NCBI RefSeq assembly: GCF_014779595.1
Contig: NZ_JACXZT010000010.1
Span: 124,001 to 188,000 of the forward strand
DNA from: Halomonas sp. ML-15
Lineage (GTDB): Bacteria; Pseudomonadota; Gammaproteobacteria; Pseudomonadales; Halomonadaceae
Reading direction: 5' to 3'
Length of the DNA stretch: 64,000 bases
The position numbers were made by a program, and so were the translations under genes. The notes beneath the pieces were generated by a model. It did not search any database and had not been told where the DNA came from. It saw only the letters and a program-made list of their open reading frames with translations. How positions within the stretch are numbered: the first letter of the stretch is position 1; the number at the start of each line of letters is the position of its first letter. Positions 1-9,594 of the stretch are shown here, piece after piece.

Positions 1-2
1 GC

Positions 3-1478
3 TCGGCGGGCACTGTCAAGAGCAAGAAAAGCCATCAGTTCGCCACCTCGGACTGGATGGAGGTCGAGAAGCAGCGCGGGATTTCCGTGGCCAGCTCCGT
101 CATGCAGTTTGAGCATGAAGGCTGCGTGATCAACCTGCTTGATACGCCGGGCCACCAGGACTTCTCGGAAGACACCTACCGAGTGCTGACCGCAGTAGAT
201 GCTGCCCTGATGGTGATCGATGCCGCCAAGGGCGTCGAGCCTCAGACCATCAAGTTGCTCGAGGTGTGCCGGCTGCGCAAGACCCCGGTCATCACCTTTA
301 TCAACAAGATGGATCGCGAGGTGCGCGAGCCGCTGGAGCTGATCGACGAGATCGAGGATATCCTGAAATTGGCATGTGCTCCGGTCACCTGGCCGATTGG
401 CATGGGTAAGCAGTTTGCCGGGGTCTACGACCTGCATCGCCATCAGATGCTCAAGTTCACGCCGGGAGATAGCACGGCGGATAGCGAGGTCGAAGTACTG
501 GATGGCGAGGATAACCCCTATCTGGTCGAGCACTTTCCCATTGCCCACGCCACCTTCAAGGAGGAGGTGGAGATCGTCCGCGAGGCGGCAGCACCCTTCG
601 ATCACCAGGCGTTCCTGTCCGGCGACCTCTCTCCGGTGTTCTTTGGATCAGCCATCAACAACTTCGGCGTACGCGATATTCTTCAGGCGCTGGTGTCCTG
701 GGCACCATCCCCCAGGCCACGGGACGCCAGGGAGCGCGAAGTCCTGCCCGAGGAGGCCAACTTCACCGGCATCGTCTTCAAGATCCAGGCCAACATGAAC
801 CCGCTGCACCGCGACCGTATAGCCTTCCTGCGTATCTGCTCGGGAGAGTATCGCCAGGGGTTGCGTGCCAAGCATCTACGCTCGGGCAAGCCCATCAAGC
901 TGGATCATGCCATCACCTTCATGGCACAGCAGCGTAGCCACCTGAGCGAAGCCTATGCGGGGGATATCATCGGCATTCCCAACCATGGCCGCCTGCGCAT
1001 CGGTGACGTCATAACCCAGGGCGAGACATTGGAGCTTGAAGGTATCCCGCATTTCTCGCCAGAAATTTTCAAAGTCGCCAGGCTCAACGACCCGCTGCGC
1101 GCCAAGCAGCTCAACAGGGCGCTGCAGGAGCTTGGCGAGGAGGGCACGATCCAGGTCTTTGAACCCCTCGAGAAGACCGGCATGGTACTGGGTGCCGTTG
1201 GGCAACTGCAGTTCGAGACCGTGGCCCACCGTCTGCTTACCGAGTACAAGGTCGACGCTTCATTCGACAGCGTCCCCGTGTACAAGGCGCTATGGGTCAG
1301 TAGTGCCGATACCTCGGCGCTAAAGCGGTTCATACAGTCCAACGCCAATCGACTGGCCAGAGATGCCGCCGGGGCACTGGCGTTCATGGCACCCAATCGC
1401 TCGATCCTCGACCTGACCGTAGAGAAGTGGCCCGAGATCGACTTCCATAGCACCCGCGAGATCAACCTGACCCGATGA
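3..1478 (+). CDS. prfC: Peptide chain release factor 3, 5'-truncated by window edge
   Basis: RF3 is the translational GTPase that removes RF1/RF2 from the ribosome after peptide release. The reading frame is open from base 3, so 491 residues are visible. By comparison with the roughly 527-residue family, about the first 40 residues, including the P-loop, lie upstream. Visible features are the conserved stretch SDWMEVEKQRG, the G3 motif DTPGH, the G4 motif NKMD, and the RF3-type domain II/III sequence, with KIQANMNPLHRDR strongly conserved. The first in-window ATG at 57 is internal and is not the start. The stop overlaps the next gene's start (ATGA, 1475-1478), which implies translational coupling to the HelD-like gene. 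The identification is firm; only the N-terminus is missing. Confidence 0.95.
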   Translation, partial: SAGTVKSKKSHQFATSDWMEVEKQRGISVASSVMQFEHEGCVINLLDTPGHQDFSEDTYRVLTAVDAALMVIDAAKGVEPQTIKLLEVCRLRKTPVITFINKMDREVREPLELIDEIEDILKLACAPVTWPIGMGKQFAGVYDLHRHQMLKFTPGDSTADSEVEVLDGEDNPYLVEHFPIAHATFKEEVEIVREAAAPFDHQAFLSGDLSPVFFGSAINNFGVRDILQALVSWAPSPRPRDAREREVLPEEANFTGIVFKIQANMNPLHRDRIAFLRICSGEYRQGLRAKHLRSGKPIKLDHAITFMAQQRSHLSEAYAGDIIGIPNHGRLRIGDVITQGETLELEGIPHFSPEIFKVARLNDPLRAKQLNRALQELGEEGTIQVFEPLEKTGMVLGAVGQLQFETVAHRLLTEYKVDASFDSVPVYKALWVSSADTSALKRFIQSNANRLARDAAGALAFMAPNRSILDLTVEKWPEIDFHSTREINLTR

Positions 1479-3556
1479 ATCAAAACGCCGACACTCTGGA
1501 GCGAGCGGCGGAACGTCGCCAGCTCGACCACACCCTGGCGCGCATCGACGCCAACCTGGATGAGCTGGACCAGCGGCTCAAGGCCTATGCCGATGATATT
1601 CAGGCGCAGAAGGAGTACCTCTGGTCGAGTCGCGACGAGATGGACCATATCGAGAAGATATCGGCCCGCGAGTCGATCCAGCAGGCAGTCATGACCGGCG
1701 ACAATGCGCTGGCCAGGCGTCGCAAGCTTGAGAAGCTCAAGCACTCTCCCTACTTCGGGCGCTTCGATTTTGCCCGAGGCGGCGAGCCCGAGCCGGTCTA
1801 TATCGGTATTCATCACTTTCACGATGATCTTGAGGGCGCGAGCCGAGTCCACGACTGGCGGGCACCCATCGCCTCGCTGTTCTACGACTACGAAACCGGC
1901 CCGGCCAGCTACGAGAGTCCCCAGGGACAGGTCGCGGGCGAGGTGACGCTGAAACGCCAGTTCCGCATCAAACGCGGCGAGATCGAGCTGATGATCGACA
2001 GCGCGGTACATGTGGTCGACGACGTGCTTCAGGAGGAGCTGAGCCGTGCCTCCGATGAGAGCATGAAGAACATCGTGGCCACTATTCAGCGTGACCAGAA
2101 CGCCATCATCCGTAATGACGAAGCGCAAGTGCTGGTGATTCAGGGAGTGGCCGGCTCCGGCAAGACCTCCATCGCCCTGCACCGTATCGCCTACCTGCTG
2201 TATCGCTTCAAGGACACTCTACGCTCTGAGGACATCCTGATCATCTCGCCCAACCGGGTATTTTCCGACTATATCGCCAATGTGCTGCCGGAACTCGGTG
2301 AAGAAACCGTCAATCAGGTCGGTATGGAGGAACTGGCCGATGAGATGCTCGACGGCCAGTACCGTTTCGAGAGTTTCTTCGAGCAGACCACGAGGCTGCT
2401 AGAGAAAGACGACGAGGCGATGAAGGAGCGCCTGCGTTACAAGGCTTCGCCGGAATTTCTGAATGAGCTCGACCGCTATGCCGCCGATGTGGAGGCTAGT
2501 CGGTTCGCTGCCGACGACCTGTGGATCGCCCGGCGGCTGGTGCCTGGCTGGCTAGTCGAGGAAGTGTTCCGCAAGCATCGCCAACTACCTACCAACGAGC
2601 GGCTTCGGCAGGTGAGCTGGGAGATCGAGCGCAAGATCGGCAATCAGTACAACTATGACCTGGAGCGCGAGGAGCGTAAGGCGCTAAAGGCCGCCATCAA
2701 GGCGATGCTGCGGCAGACGACCCTGCGCGAGACCTACAAAGGCTTCTACGACTGGCTGGGGCGTCCAGAACTGTTTCAGACCGCCTCGCGGGGACGGCTC
2801 GAGTACGCGGACGTCTTCCCGCTGATCTACCTGAAGATGCGCCTGGAGGGGGTGCGCTCACGCTGGCGGGACGTCAAGCATCTGCTGATTGATGAGATGC
2901 AGGACTACACAGCGGTGCAATACGCGGTCATCGGTCGGCTGTTCGCCTGCAAGAAGACCATTCTTGGCGACGCTTACCAGTCAGTGAATCCCTACAGTGC
3001 CTCCAAGGCTGAAGAGATCCGTCGAGTGCTGCGCCAGTCCTCCTGCGTAACGCTCAACAAGAGTTACCGCTCGAGCCTGGAGATCACTCGTTTCGCTCAG
3101 CGCATCTCGCCCAACCCTGAGCTAGAGGCGATTGAGCGCCACGGTGAGGAGCCCGAGGTGGTCCGCGCCCCTACCCGCAAGGCGGAGCTCGCTACCATTG
3201 GCGAGATGGCCCGCGACTTCGTTGCCTCCCAGCACAACACCCTGGGTATCATCTGCAAGACCCAGAAGCAGGCGAAGAAGGTATTTGATGCTCTTGAGAA
3301 TGGCGAGTACGGCGAGTGCGAGCGCTTGCAGCTGCTCGCTGAAAATAGCGCAGCCTTCGGCCAGGGCATCGTCGTCTGCACGGCTCATATGGCCAAGGGC
3401 CTGGAATTCGATCGGGTCATCGTGCCCGAGGCCACGGCCAAGAACTACGCCACCGACATGGAGCGTAACCTGCTCTACGTGGCCTGTACTCGCGCCATGC
3501 ACCGGCTGAGCCTAACCCATACCGGCGCGGTGACGGCTTTTCTGGACAGGGGGTAA
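1475..3556 (+). CDS. HelD-family UvrD-like helicase / RNA polymerase recycling ATPase
   Basis: This 693-residue superfamily-1 ATPase resembles the HelD family best known from Firmicutes, whose members enter RNA polymerase channels and recycle stalled enzyme. The first ~80 residues are charged and predicted coiled coil, as expected for the secondary-channel arm. A family block with YIGIHHF and VHDWRAPIASLFYDYE follows. Walker A is GVAGSGKTS at about residues 223-231 and the Walker B-like DEMQD is near residue 471. C-terminal helicase motifs include ACTRAMHRL. The start is fixed by the 4-base ATGA overlap with prfC. It is not typical of E. coli helicase IV, which lacks the DWRAPI block. RNA polymerase recycling as its role here is inferred from the family. 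Confidence 0.85.
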   Translation: MNQNADTLERAAERRQLDHTLARIDANLDELDQRLKAYADDIQAQKEYLWSSRDEMDHIEKISARESIQQAVMTGDNALARRRKLEKLKHSPYFGRFDFARGGEPEPVYIGIHHFHDDLEGASRVHDWRAPIASLFYDYETGPASYESPQGQVAGEVTLKRQFRIKRGEIELMIDSAVHVVDDVLQEELSRASDESMKNIVATIQRDQNAIIRNDEAQVLVIQGVAGSGKTSIALHRIAYLLYRFKDTLRSEDILIISPNRVFSDYIANVLPELGEETVNQVGMEELADEMLDGQYRFESFFEQTTRLLEKDDEAMKERLRYKASPEFLNELDRYAADVEASRFAADDLWIARRLVPGWLVEEVFRKHRQLPTNERLRQVSWEIERKIGNQYNYDLEREERKALKAAIKAMLRQTTLRETYKGFYDWLGRPELFQTASRGRLEYADVFPLIYLKMRLEGVRSRWRDVKHLLIDEMQDYTAVQYAVIGRLFACKKTILGDAYQSVNPYSASKAEEIRRVLRQSSCVTLNKSYRSSLEITRFAQRISPNPELEAIERHGEEPEVVRAPTRKAELATIGEMARDFVASQHNTLGIICKTQKQAKKVFDALENGEYGECERLQLLAENSAAFGQGIVVCTAHMAKGLEFDRVIVPEATAKNYATDMERNLLYVACTRAMHRLSLTHTGAVTAFLDRG

Positions 3557-3619
3557 TCGAGGGGTACCTGTATTCCTCACTATTCTCCGAGCATTAGGTT
3601 TGTTCAAAACTGTCCAGAA
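3540..3619. repeat. 10-bp inverted repeat flanking the helD stop (possible UAS)
   Basis: TTCTGGACAG (3540-3549) and CTGTCCAGAA (3610-3619) are perfect inverted arms about 60 bp apart. They lie roughly 85-165 bp upstream of the sigma-54 promoter at 3703. That distance suits an enhancer for a sigma-54 activator, but the left arm lies in the end of the helD coding region and could be chance. A role as binding site for the AcoR-type protein at 12919 is a guess. Confidence 0.3.
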
Positions 3620-3702
3620 GTGCTCGCTCTCCCTGTCTTCTAAACATCATAAAAACACATTCCATTCGGTGCCTATGCCTTTAAGTTTATGAATTTAAAG
3701 GC

Positions 3703-3719
3703 TTGGCATAACTATTGCC
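3703..3719 (+). promoter_or_regulatory. Sigma-54 (RpoN) promoter for the adh-ABC operon
   Basis: TTGGCATAACTATTGCC has the invariant GG (3705-3706) and GC (3717-3718) of the -24/-12 elements with exactly ten bases between them, and matches the TGGCAY-N5-TTGC consensus closely. Transcription should start near 3730, leaving a leader of about 60 bases before the dehydrogenase start at 3794. A sigma-54-dependent activator gene (12919-14940) at the far end of the same cluster supports the call. Confidence 0.85.
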
Positions 3720-3793
3720 GTAGTAATGGAACATAGTTGAACGCCGCCACTCAGCGTCAGACATAACAATCACAACGCACAAGGAGAGGATTC

Positions 3794-4837
3794 ATGAAAG
3801 CAGCCGTGCTTCATGCCTACGACGAGAAGGTCGAACGTCCGGACCTGGTTACCTATGAGGACTGGCCGGACCCCAGGATCCATAAGCCCGACGACGTGAT
3901 CGTCAGGATCGGTGGTGCAGGTGTCTGTCGTACCGACCTGCATATCATCGAGGGCATCTGGCGCGAGCATGCTCCGATCGATCTGCCCTTCGTCATGGGC
4001 CACGAGAATGCCGGCTGGGTGGAGGAGGTCGGCCCCGGCGTTACCAGCGTGAAGCCAGGCGATCCGGTGATCTGCCATCCGCTGGCCACCAACGGCCACT
4101 GCCTGGCCTGTCGGCGTGGTAACGACATGCACGCCAATGACAGTAGCTTCCCGGGCATCAACGCCCAGGGCGGCTACGCCGACTATCTCTACACCAATGA
4201 GCGGGCGCTGATTTCGCTGCCTGGCAGCTTGGCCCCCAAGGACGTTGCGCCTTACACCGATGCCGGCCTCACGGCGTACCACGCGGCCAAGAAGGCCGCC
4301 AGCCACCTGGTGCCCGGCCAGAAGGTGGTCGTGCTGGGGGTGGGTGGTCTTGGGCATATCGGCGTACAGGTACTGGCGGCGCTGTGCGGCGCCGAGATCA
4401 TCGCCATCGACCGCGCCGAGTCGGCCCTCAAACTCGCCGAAGCGGGCGGTGCCCACCACGCCATCAAGGCCGACGGTGGCGAAGTCGACGCGGTGATGTC
4501 GCTGACCAACGGCCATGGCGCCGAGGCGGTGCTCGATTTCGTTGGCGAGGGCGATGCGGTAAGCAAGGGCCTGGCCATGACCCGCGCCAACGGTAGCTAC
4601 TACGTGATCGGCTACGGCGGCAAGATCGAGATTCCCACCATCGACATGGTCGTCACCGAGAAGAGCATCATCGGCAATCTGGTGGGCACCTACCCCGAGC
4701 TGGTCGAACTGATGGCCCTGGCCGACCGCGGTGCCGTGGAGCTGGCCACCCGCGAGTACGCTCTGAAAGACGCCAACCAGGCGTTACATGATTTGCATCA
4801 CGGAAGAGTGCCGGGACGCGCCGTCCTGATTCCCTAG
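3794..4837 (+). CDS. Zinc-dependent MDR alcohol dehydrogenase, NAD(P)-dependent
   Basis: This 347-residue medium-chain dehydrogenase oxidises an alcohol to an aldehyde or ketone in the cytoplasm. The catalytic zinc ligands are visible as Cys45 (GVCRTDLH) and His70-Glu71 (GHENAG), with Asp155 in the usual position of the last ligand. The Rossmann motif GVGGLG is at 182-187, and the acidic residue in IAIDRAES suggests NAD rather than NADP. The structural-zinc lobe is degenerate: only Cys103 and Cys106 remain ([14 protein letters not shown]). A good ribosome site (AAGGAGAG) precedes the ATG. It is the first gene after the sigma-54 promoter and is followed 64 bp later by the ABC importer, so its substrate may be the imported compound or a product of it. 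The substrate is unknown. Confidence 0.85.
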   Translation: MKAAVLHAYDEKVERPDLVTYEDWPDPRIHKPDDVIVRIGGAGVCRTDLHIIEGIWREHAPIDLPFVMGHENAGWVEEVGPGVTSVKPGDPVICHPLATNGHCLACRRGNDMHANDSSFPGINAQGGYADYLYTNERALISLPGSLAPKDVAPYTDAGLTAYHAAKKAASHLVPGQKVVVLGVGGLGHIGVQVLAALCGAEIIAIDRAESALKLAEAGGAHHAIKADGGEVDAVMSLTNGHGAEAVLDFVGEGDAVSKGLAMTRANGSYYVIGYGGKIEIPTIDMVVTEKSIIGNLVGTYPELVELMALADRGAVELATREYALKDANQALHDLHHGRVPGRAVLIP

Positions 4838-4901
4838 CCTTATTAAGTGGCCTGCCCTGGATGGGTCGCGACATTCCTCTTGCTAGAGAGAGCACGTTCC
4901 G

Positions 4902-5921
4902 ATGACAGCAAATAAACCGCTTCTCAGCGTCAAGGACCTCAAGGTCCACTTCAAGACCGACGACGGCATCGTACCCGCCGTGGATGGTGTCAGCTTCGAT
5001 ATCAACGAGGGTGAGACCCTGGCCGTGGTCGGTGAGTCCGGTTCCGGAAAATCCGTCACCAGCCTGGGCATCATGGATCTGTTGCCCAAGGGCAAGGGCT
5101 ATGTCGCCGGGGGCGAGATCCTCTTCGAAGGCGAAGATCTGGTCAAGATGGAGAAGCATAAGCGTCAGGCCCTGAGAGGTAATCGCATTTCAATGATCTT
5201 TCAGGAGCCGATGACCAGCCTCAATCCCGTCTTTACCTGCGGCTATCAGATCGCTGAAGCGGTCGCCCTGCACCAGAAACTCGACAAGAAGGCGGCCTGG
5301 AAGCGCGCTGTCGAAATGCTCGATCTGGTCAGTATTCCCGAGCCCGCCCAGCGCGCCAAGGAGTACCCCCACCAGCTCTCCGGCGGCATGCGTCAGCGGG
5401 TGATGATCGCCATCGCGCTGTCGTGCAATCCGCGGCTGTTGATCGCCGATGAGCCGACAACGGCATTGGATGTGACCATCCAGGCCCAGATCCTCGATCT
5501 GATGCGCAAGCTGCAGAAGGAGATCGGCACCAGCATCCTGTTCATCACCCACGATCTGGCAGTGGTCGCCGAGATGGCTGACCGGGTGGTGGTGATGTAC
5601 ACCGGTCGCGCCGTCGAGGAGTCCGGCGTGTTCGATATCTACGAGCGGCCGAGCATGCCTTACACCCAGGGGCTACTCAACTCGATTCCGTCCTGGGTGG
5701 GCGATAAGCAGGGCAAGCGGGACCGTCTGGTAGCGATTCCCGGCAATGTGCCAAGCCCCCAGAACCTGCCGCCCGGCTGCAGCTTCGAGCCTCGCTGTCG
5801 GTATGCCAAGGATATCTGCACGAAACAGGTGCCGCCGCTGGAATCCATCGGTGGTGATCATCGCGTGCGCTGCGTGCGCTGGCGGGAAATCAATGACCAT
5901 GCCAAGGCAGGGGGGGCCTGA
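4902..5921 (+). CDS. Opp/Dpp-type ABC transporter ATPase (DppD-like)
   Basis: This is the first of two ATPases of a family-5 (oligopeptide/dipeptide/nickel/oligosaccharide) importer, 339 residues. Walker A is GESGSGKS, the signature is LSGGMRQRV and Walker B is [12 protein letters not shown]. The H-loop lies in ITHDLAVV. The C-terminal Opp/Dpp extension carries [17 protein letters not shown] and a later VRCVRW, the cysteine pattern that holds an iron-sulphur cluster in structurally studied Dpp ATPases. The gap to the partner ATPase is only 2 bp. The cargo cannot be read from the ATPase: this class also carries sugars, opines and metals. Confidence 0.9.
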   Translation: MTANKPLLSVKDLKVHFKTDDGIVPAVDGVSFDINEGETLAVVGESGSGKSVTSLGIMDLLPKGKGYVAGGEILFEGEDLVKMEKHKRQALRGNRISMIFQEPMTSLNPVFTCGYQIAEAVALHQKLDKKAAWKRAVEMLDLVSIPEPAQRAKEYPHQLSGGMRQRVMIAIALSCNPRLLIADEPTTALDVTIQAQILDLMRKLQKEIGTSILFITHDLAVVAEMADRVVVMYTGRAVEESGVFDIYERPSMPYTQGLLNSIPSWVGDKQGKRDRLVAIPGNVPSPQNLPPGCSFEPRCRYAKDICTKQVPPLESIGGDHRVRCVRWREINDHAKAGGA

Positions 5922-5923
5922 TC

Positions 5924-6940
5924 ATGAGCGAAGCCGCACTCAAGCAGGATACTGGCCAGCAGACGCTTGACGACGATGAACTGCTACGCGTCGTGAACCT
6001 CAAGAAATACTTTCCGGTCGGCAAGACGTTTTTCGCCAAGAACCGCCGCCAGGTGAAGGCTGTCGATGACGTCTCTTTCAGTGTAAAGAAGGGCGAAGTG
6101 GTTGGGCTGGTCGGTGAGTCGGGCTCGGGCAAGACCACCATTGGGCGGATGATCATGCGCCTGATCGACCCGACCTCGGGCAGCATCCAGTTCGGCGAGA
6201 CCGACGTGGCAACCGCCGAGGGTAAGCAACTGATGGCCATGCGCAAGGCGATCCAGATCATCTTTCAGGATCCCTACGGCAGCCTCAATCCACGTATGAA
6301 AGTCGGACCGATCATTCGTGAAGGCCTGGACGTGCACCGCATGTACAGCATGGCCGAGCGCAATGAGCGCATTGCCAGGCTACTGGAAACCGTGGGCTTG
6401 GGTCCTGCCCACGTCAACCGCCACCCCCATGAGTTCTCGGGGGGCCAGCGCCAGCGTATCGGTATCGCTCGAGCACTGGCGGTCAGCCCACAGCTGCTGG
6501 TGGCCGATGAGCCGGTCTCCGCCCTGGATGTCTCGGTACAGGCCCAGGTGCTGAATCTCTTGCAGGACCTCAAGGAAGAGTACGAGTTTTCCATGCTGAT
6601 GATCTCCCACGATCTGGGGGTGGTCGAGCATGCCTGCGACAAGGTGATCGTGCTCTACCTGGGCAGGGTGATGGAGATGGCACCCGCCGAGAAGCTCTAT
6701 GCCGATCCGGTCCATCCCTATACCCAGTCGCTGCTCTCGGCCATGCCGGTGCCCGACCCTCGGCGTCGCCATGATCAGAATCGGATCATCCTCAAGGGTG
6801 ATATTCCCAGTCCCATTAACCCGCCTTCCGGCTGCGTGTTTCGTACGCGTTGCCCGATTGCTACCGATGAGTGTGCCAGGGTTGTTCCCCCCCTGGAGGA
6901 GACGAGTCCGGGGCATTTCAAGGCCTGCATTCATCGCTGA
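5924..6940 (+). CDS. Opp/Dpp-type ABC transporter ATPase (DppF-like)
   Basis: This is the second ATPase of the importer, 338 residues, expected to pair with the preceding one as a heterodimer on the two permeases. Walker A is GESGSGKTT, the signature is [10 protein letters not shown] and Walker B is [12 protein letters not shown]. The Q-loop is in [13 protein letters not shown], typical of the DppF/OppF branch. The C-terminal extension again has the cysteine-rich pattern ([16 protein letters not shown]). The 2-bp gap from the upstream ATPase implies tight co-translation. Confidence 0.9.
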   Translation: MSEAALKQDTGQQTLDDDELLRVVNLKKYFPVGKTFFAKNRRQVKAVDDVSFSVKKGEVVGLVGESGSGKTTIGRMIMRLIDPTSGSIQFGETDVATAEGKQLMAMRKAIQIIFQDPYGSLNPRMKVGPIIREGLDVHRMYSMAERNERIARLLETVGLGPAHVNRHPHEFSGGQRQRIGIARALAVSPQLLVADEPVSALDVSVQAQVLNLLQDLKEEYEFSMLMISHDLGVVEHACDKVIVLYLGRVMEMAPAEKLYADPVHPYTQSLLSAMPVPDPRRRHDQNRIILKGDIPSPINPPSGCVFRTRCPIATDECARVVPPLEETSPGHFKACIHR

Positions 6941-6964
6941 AATAGCGGACCAGGAGTCAGCAAA

Positions 6965-7897
6965 ATGACAACAACGACAGCAGCACGCCATACATCCAAC
7001 GGCAAAGGCCAGCCCGATTCCCAGGTGGTGGCCCCCAAGAAAAGCGAGTGGAAGCGCGCGATGCGCTCGCTGTATCGCTCCAAGGCGGCGCTCGGTTCGG
7101 CGCTGCTTCTGATCTTGCTGATTATCGTGGCGCTGACGGCCCAGTGGATCGCGCCCCATGATCCTCGGGCGGTGGATATCAGTAACCGTATGCTCTGGCC
7201 AGTGTGGACCGATTCAAATTCCAACCCTATCTATTTTCTAGGCACGGATTCGCTGGGCCGTGACATCCTCAGTCGCCTGATCCATGCCTCTCAGATGACC
7301 CTGATTGTGGCGGTAGCAGCGGTTATTGCCAGCGGTCTGGTCGGAATATTCATGGGTTTGATCAGCGGCTTTTTCGGCAGCTGGATGGACAGCATCATCA
7401 TGCGCTTGGCGGATCTACAGCTGGCGTTTCCCAGTCTGCTGATCGGCCTGATCGTCATGGCATTGATCGGCTCTGGTGTGGCCGAACTGATCTTCGTCAT
7501 CGCACTGACCCAGTGGGCCTACTATGCGCGTATTGTGCGCTCTGAGGTCATCAAGGTTCGCGAGACGGAGTACGTCCAGGCCGCCCGTGCTCTAGGGGCC
7601 GGTAATATCCGTTTGATCTTCAAACACGTGCTGCCCAATGCGCTGGCATCCATGCTGGTGGTGGCGAGCTTCACGCTGGCAATTGCCATTTATTATGAGG
7701 CCTCACTGAGCTTCTTTGGTCTGGGGATCCCCCCCGCTATTCCGACCTGGGGGAATATGATCGCAGATGCGCGAGACGTTATGTTGCGCAACTGGTGGTT
7801 CGCCCTTTTCCCCGGTCTGGCGATAACTTTCACCGTCCTTGCCTTCAACCTGTTAGGTGATTGGGTAAGGGATCACTTCGACGTAAAAGCAGAATGA
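6965..7897 (+). CDS. Opp/Dpp-type ABC transporter permease (DppC-like)
   Basis: This inner-membrane subunit of 310 residues has a cytoplasmic N-terminus of about 45 residues, a first TM helix (SALLLILLIIVALTAQWIA) and about five further helices. The family signature LGTDSLGRDILSRLI and the ATPase-contacting EAA loop (EYVQAARALGAGNIRLIFKH) are clear. It follows the ATPases by 24 bp. The gene order ATPase-ATPase-DppC-SBP-DppB is unusual, since most such operons run SBP-DppB-DppC-ATPases. Confidence 0.9.
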   Translation: MTTTTAARHTSNGKGQPDSQVVAPKKSEWKRAMRSLYRSKAALGSALLLILLIIVALTAQWIAPHDPRAVDISNRMLWPVWTDSNSNPIYFLGTDSLGRDILSRLIHASQMTLIVAVAAVIASGLVGIFMGLISGFFGSWMDSIIMRLADLQLAFPSLLIGLIVMALIGSGVAELIFVIALTQWAYYARIVRSEVIKVRETEYVQAARALGAGNIRLIFKHVLPNALASMLVVASFTLAIAIYYEASLSFFGLGIPPAIPTWGNMIADARDVMLRNWWFALFPGLAITFTVLAFNLLGDWVRDHFDVKAE

Positions 7898-7955
7898 GGA
7901 GGTACAAGACGCTTATAACATAAGACAGCACGCTAATATTAATCGGGAGACAATA

Positions 7956-9518
7956 ATGAAAATTCCATCCAAGATGATACGTCGCGCACTCCTGCCATCG
8001 CTGGCCTTGACCGCCATGGCGGGTGCCGTGCAAGCCCATACGGTAACCTACGTCCTGTATGAAACTATCGACGTCATCGGTGATCCGGTGATGAATGTCA
8101 ACTACTCCGAGCAGATGGTCTCGAACGCCATGTTCGAGCCACTGGTATGGGACTTCGACGCCCGCGCAGAAGAGGGGGAGAAGAGTGGGCTTCGTCCGGC
8201 GCTGGCCACCGAGTGGGAGCCTGTCGAGGGCGAGAATGCCTGGCGGTTCAAGCTCCGTGAGGGGGTTACCTTCCACAATGGTGAGCCTTTCACTGCCGAA
8301 GCTGTCAAGTACAGTATCGAGAGACCGTTTCGGGATGATTTTCCGAGCGGTGACAAGTTCCTCGATGTGCCCATCGACCACGTGGAAATTGTGAATGACC
8401 ATGAGGTCATTATTCATACTACCGAGCCGGCGCCAATTCTGCCTAGCCAGCTATCGCGCAACGGCGCCTTTATCATGGAGCCGGGGCACTACCAGGCCAT
8501 CGCAGAGATCGACGATAAGCGTTTCCAGCCGATGGGCACCGGTCCCTATAAACTCAACGAATACCGTGCCGACGATCGAGTGATCCTCGATCGGCATGAC
8601 GACTACTGGGGCTGGTACGACAACAGCAACATCGAGCAGCTGGTATTCCGTAACATCCCCGAAGAGTCGACTGCCCTGTCGGAGCTGATCGATGGAAATG
8701 TCGACATCATTCGCCTGCGTCCCGATCTGGTGGATAGCGCTGAAAATGCCGACGGTGTGACCACCGTGATCGGCCCAAGTCTGGTACGCGGCATGCTGGG
8801 CTTGAACATGGATATGTACGAAGAGCTGCGTGATCCTCGGGTCCGCCGGGCACTCAACTACGCCATTGATCGAGATGAGATGGTGGATGCCCTGGCATTT
8901 GGTAACCAGGACCTGCAGATGGTCAACGTGGTCAACCCGCCCAATGACAATCCCGATCTCGACCCCTATCCCTTCGATCTCGAGCGGGCCATGGAGCTGA
9001 TGGCAGAGGCGGGCTATCCCGACGGTTTCCGTATCGACACCATCGACGTGATGACCCCGGAGTCCTTCGACTATGCAGAGATTGCCGCGGCCTATTGGGG
9101 CGCTATCGGCGTAGACGTCGGTGAAGTGCGTCAGCTCGACTGGAGCGTGGTGCGCGAGCGCTGGGCGGCACGGACCCTGAGCGTGCACGCTTTCGCCTGG
9201 TCTGCGGCCGAGAATACCCCGGAAACCGATATGTGGGCGGTGCATGATGGGCGTCAGACCAACTCGACCCACTGGGCGACCTACAGCGATCGCTATGAAG
9301 AGTGGGAAGAGATGTATCGCGAGCTCGCTTCGACGATCGATGAAGATCGCCGGCAGGAGTTGAACTACGCGATGCAGGAGATCCTGCACGAGGATCCGCC
9401 GTGGCTCTATACCTATCTGATGCCGATTCCCATGGGTGTCAATGAGCGTATTGGTGGCTACTATCCCCACCCCTCAATGCTCGTGGAAGACTGGGCCTCC
9501 ATCTACGTGAAGGAGTAA
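7956..9518 (+). CDS. Periplasmic solute-binding protein, family 5 (DppA/OppA-like)
   Basis: This 520-residue extracellular solute-binding protein captures the cargo for the importer. The N-terminus is a signal peptide: basic MKIPSKMIRR, then a hydrophobic stretch and a signal-peptidase site after AVQA. There is no lipobox, so it should be a free periplasmic protein. Family-5 landmarks include ALATEWEPVEGENAWRFKLR, GVTFHNGEPF and RVRRALNYAIDR. The mature protein is very acidic, as expected for a periplasmic protein of a halophile. A strong hairpin follows the stop (9530-9551). The ligand is unknown; family-5 proteins bind peptides, oligosaccharides, opines, haem or nickel. Confidence 0.88.
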   Translation: MKIPSKMIRRALLPSLALTAMAGAVQAHTVTYVLYETIDVIGDPVMNVNYSEQMVSNAMFEPLVWDFDARAEEGEKSGLRPALATEWEPVEGENAWRFKLREGVTFHNGEPFTAEAVKYSIERPFRDDFPSGDKFLDVPIDHVEIVNDHEVIIHTTEPAPILPSQLSRNGAFIMEPGHYQAIAEIDDKRFQPMGTGPYKLNEYRADDRVILDRHDDYWGWYDNSNIEQLVFRNIPEESTALSELIDGNVDIIRLRPDLVDSAENADGVTTVIGPSLVRGMLGLNMDMYEELRDPRVRRALNYAIDRDEMVDALAFGNQDLQMVNVVNPPNDNPDLDPYPFDLERAMELMAEAGYPDGFRIDTIDVMTPESFDYAEIAAAYWGAIGVDVGEVRQLDWSVVRERWAARTLSVHAFAWSAAENTPETDMWAVHDGRQTNSTHWATYSDRYEEWEEMYRELASTIDEDRRQELNYAMQEILHEDPPWLYTYLMPIPMGVNERIGGYYPHPSMLVEDWASIYVKE

Positions 9519-9529
9519 CCCGCCGTGAA

Positions 9530-9551
9530 GCAGCCGGCTACGGCCGGCTGC
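9530..9551 (+). terminator. Intra-operon hairpin after the binding-protein gene
   Basis: GCAGCCGGC and GCCGGCTGC form a perfect 9-bp stem closed by a TACG tetraloop. No U-run follows, so this is more likely a 3'-end stabiliser or partial terminator that raises binding-protein mRNA over the downstream permease than a full terminator. Confidence 0.55.
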
Positions 9552-9594
9552 CTCTTGGCCACCATAACAAGATAGCTTTCCAGGAGCGCCGTCG

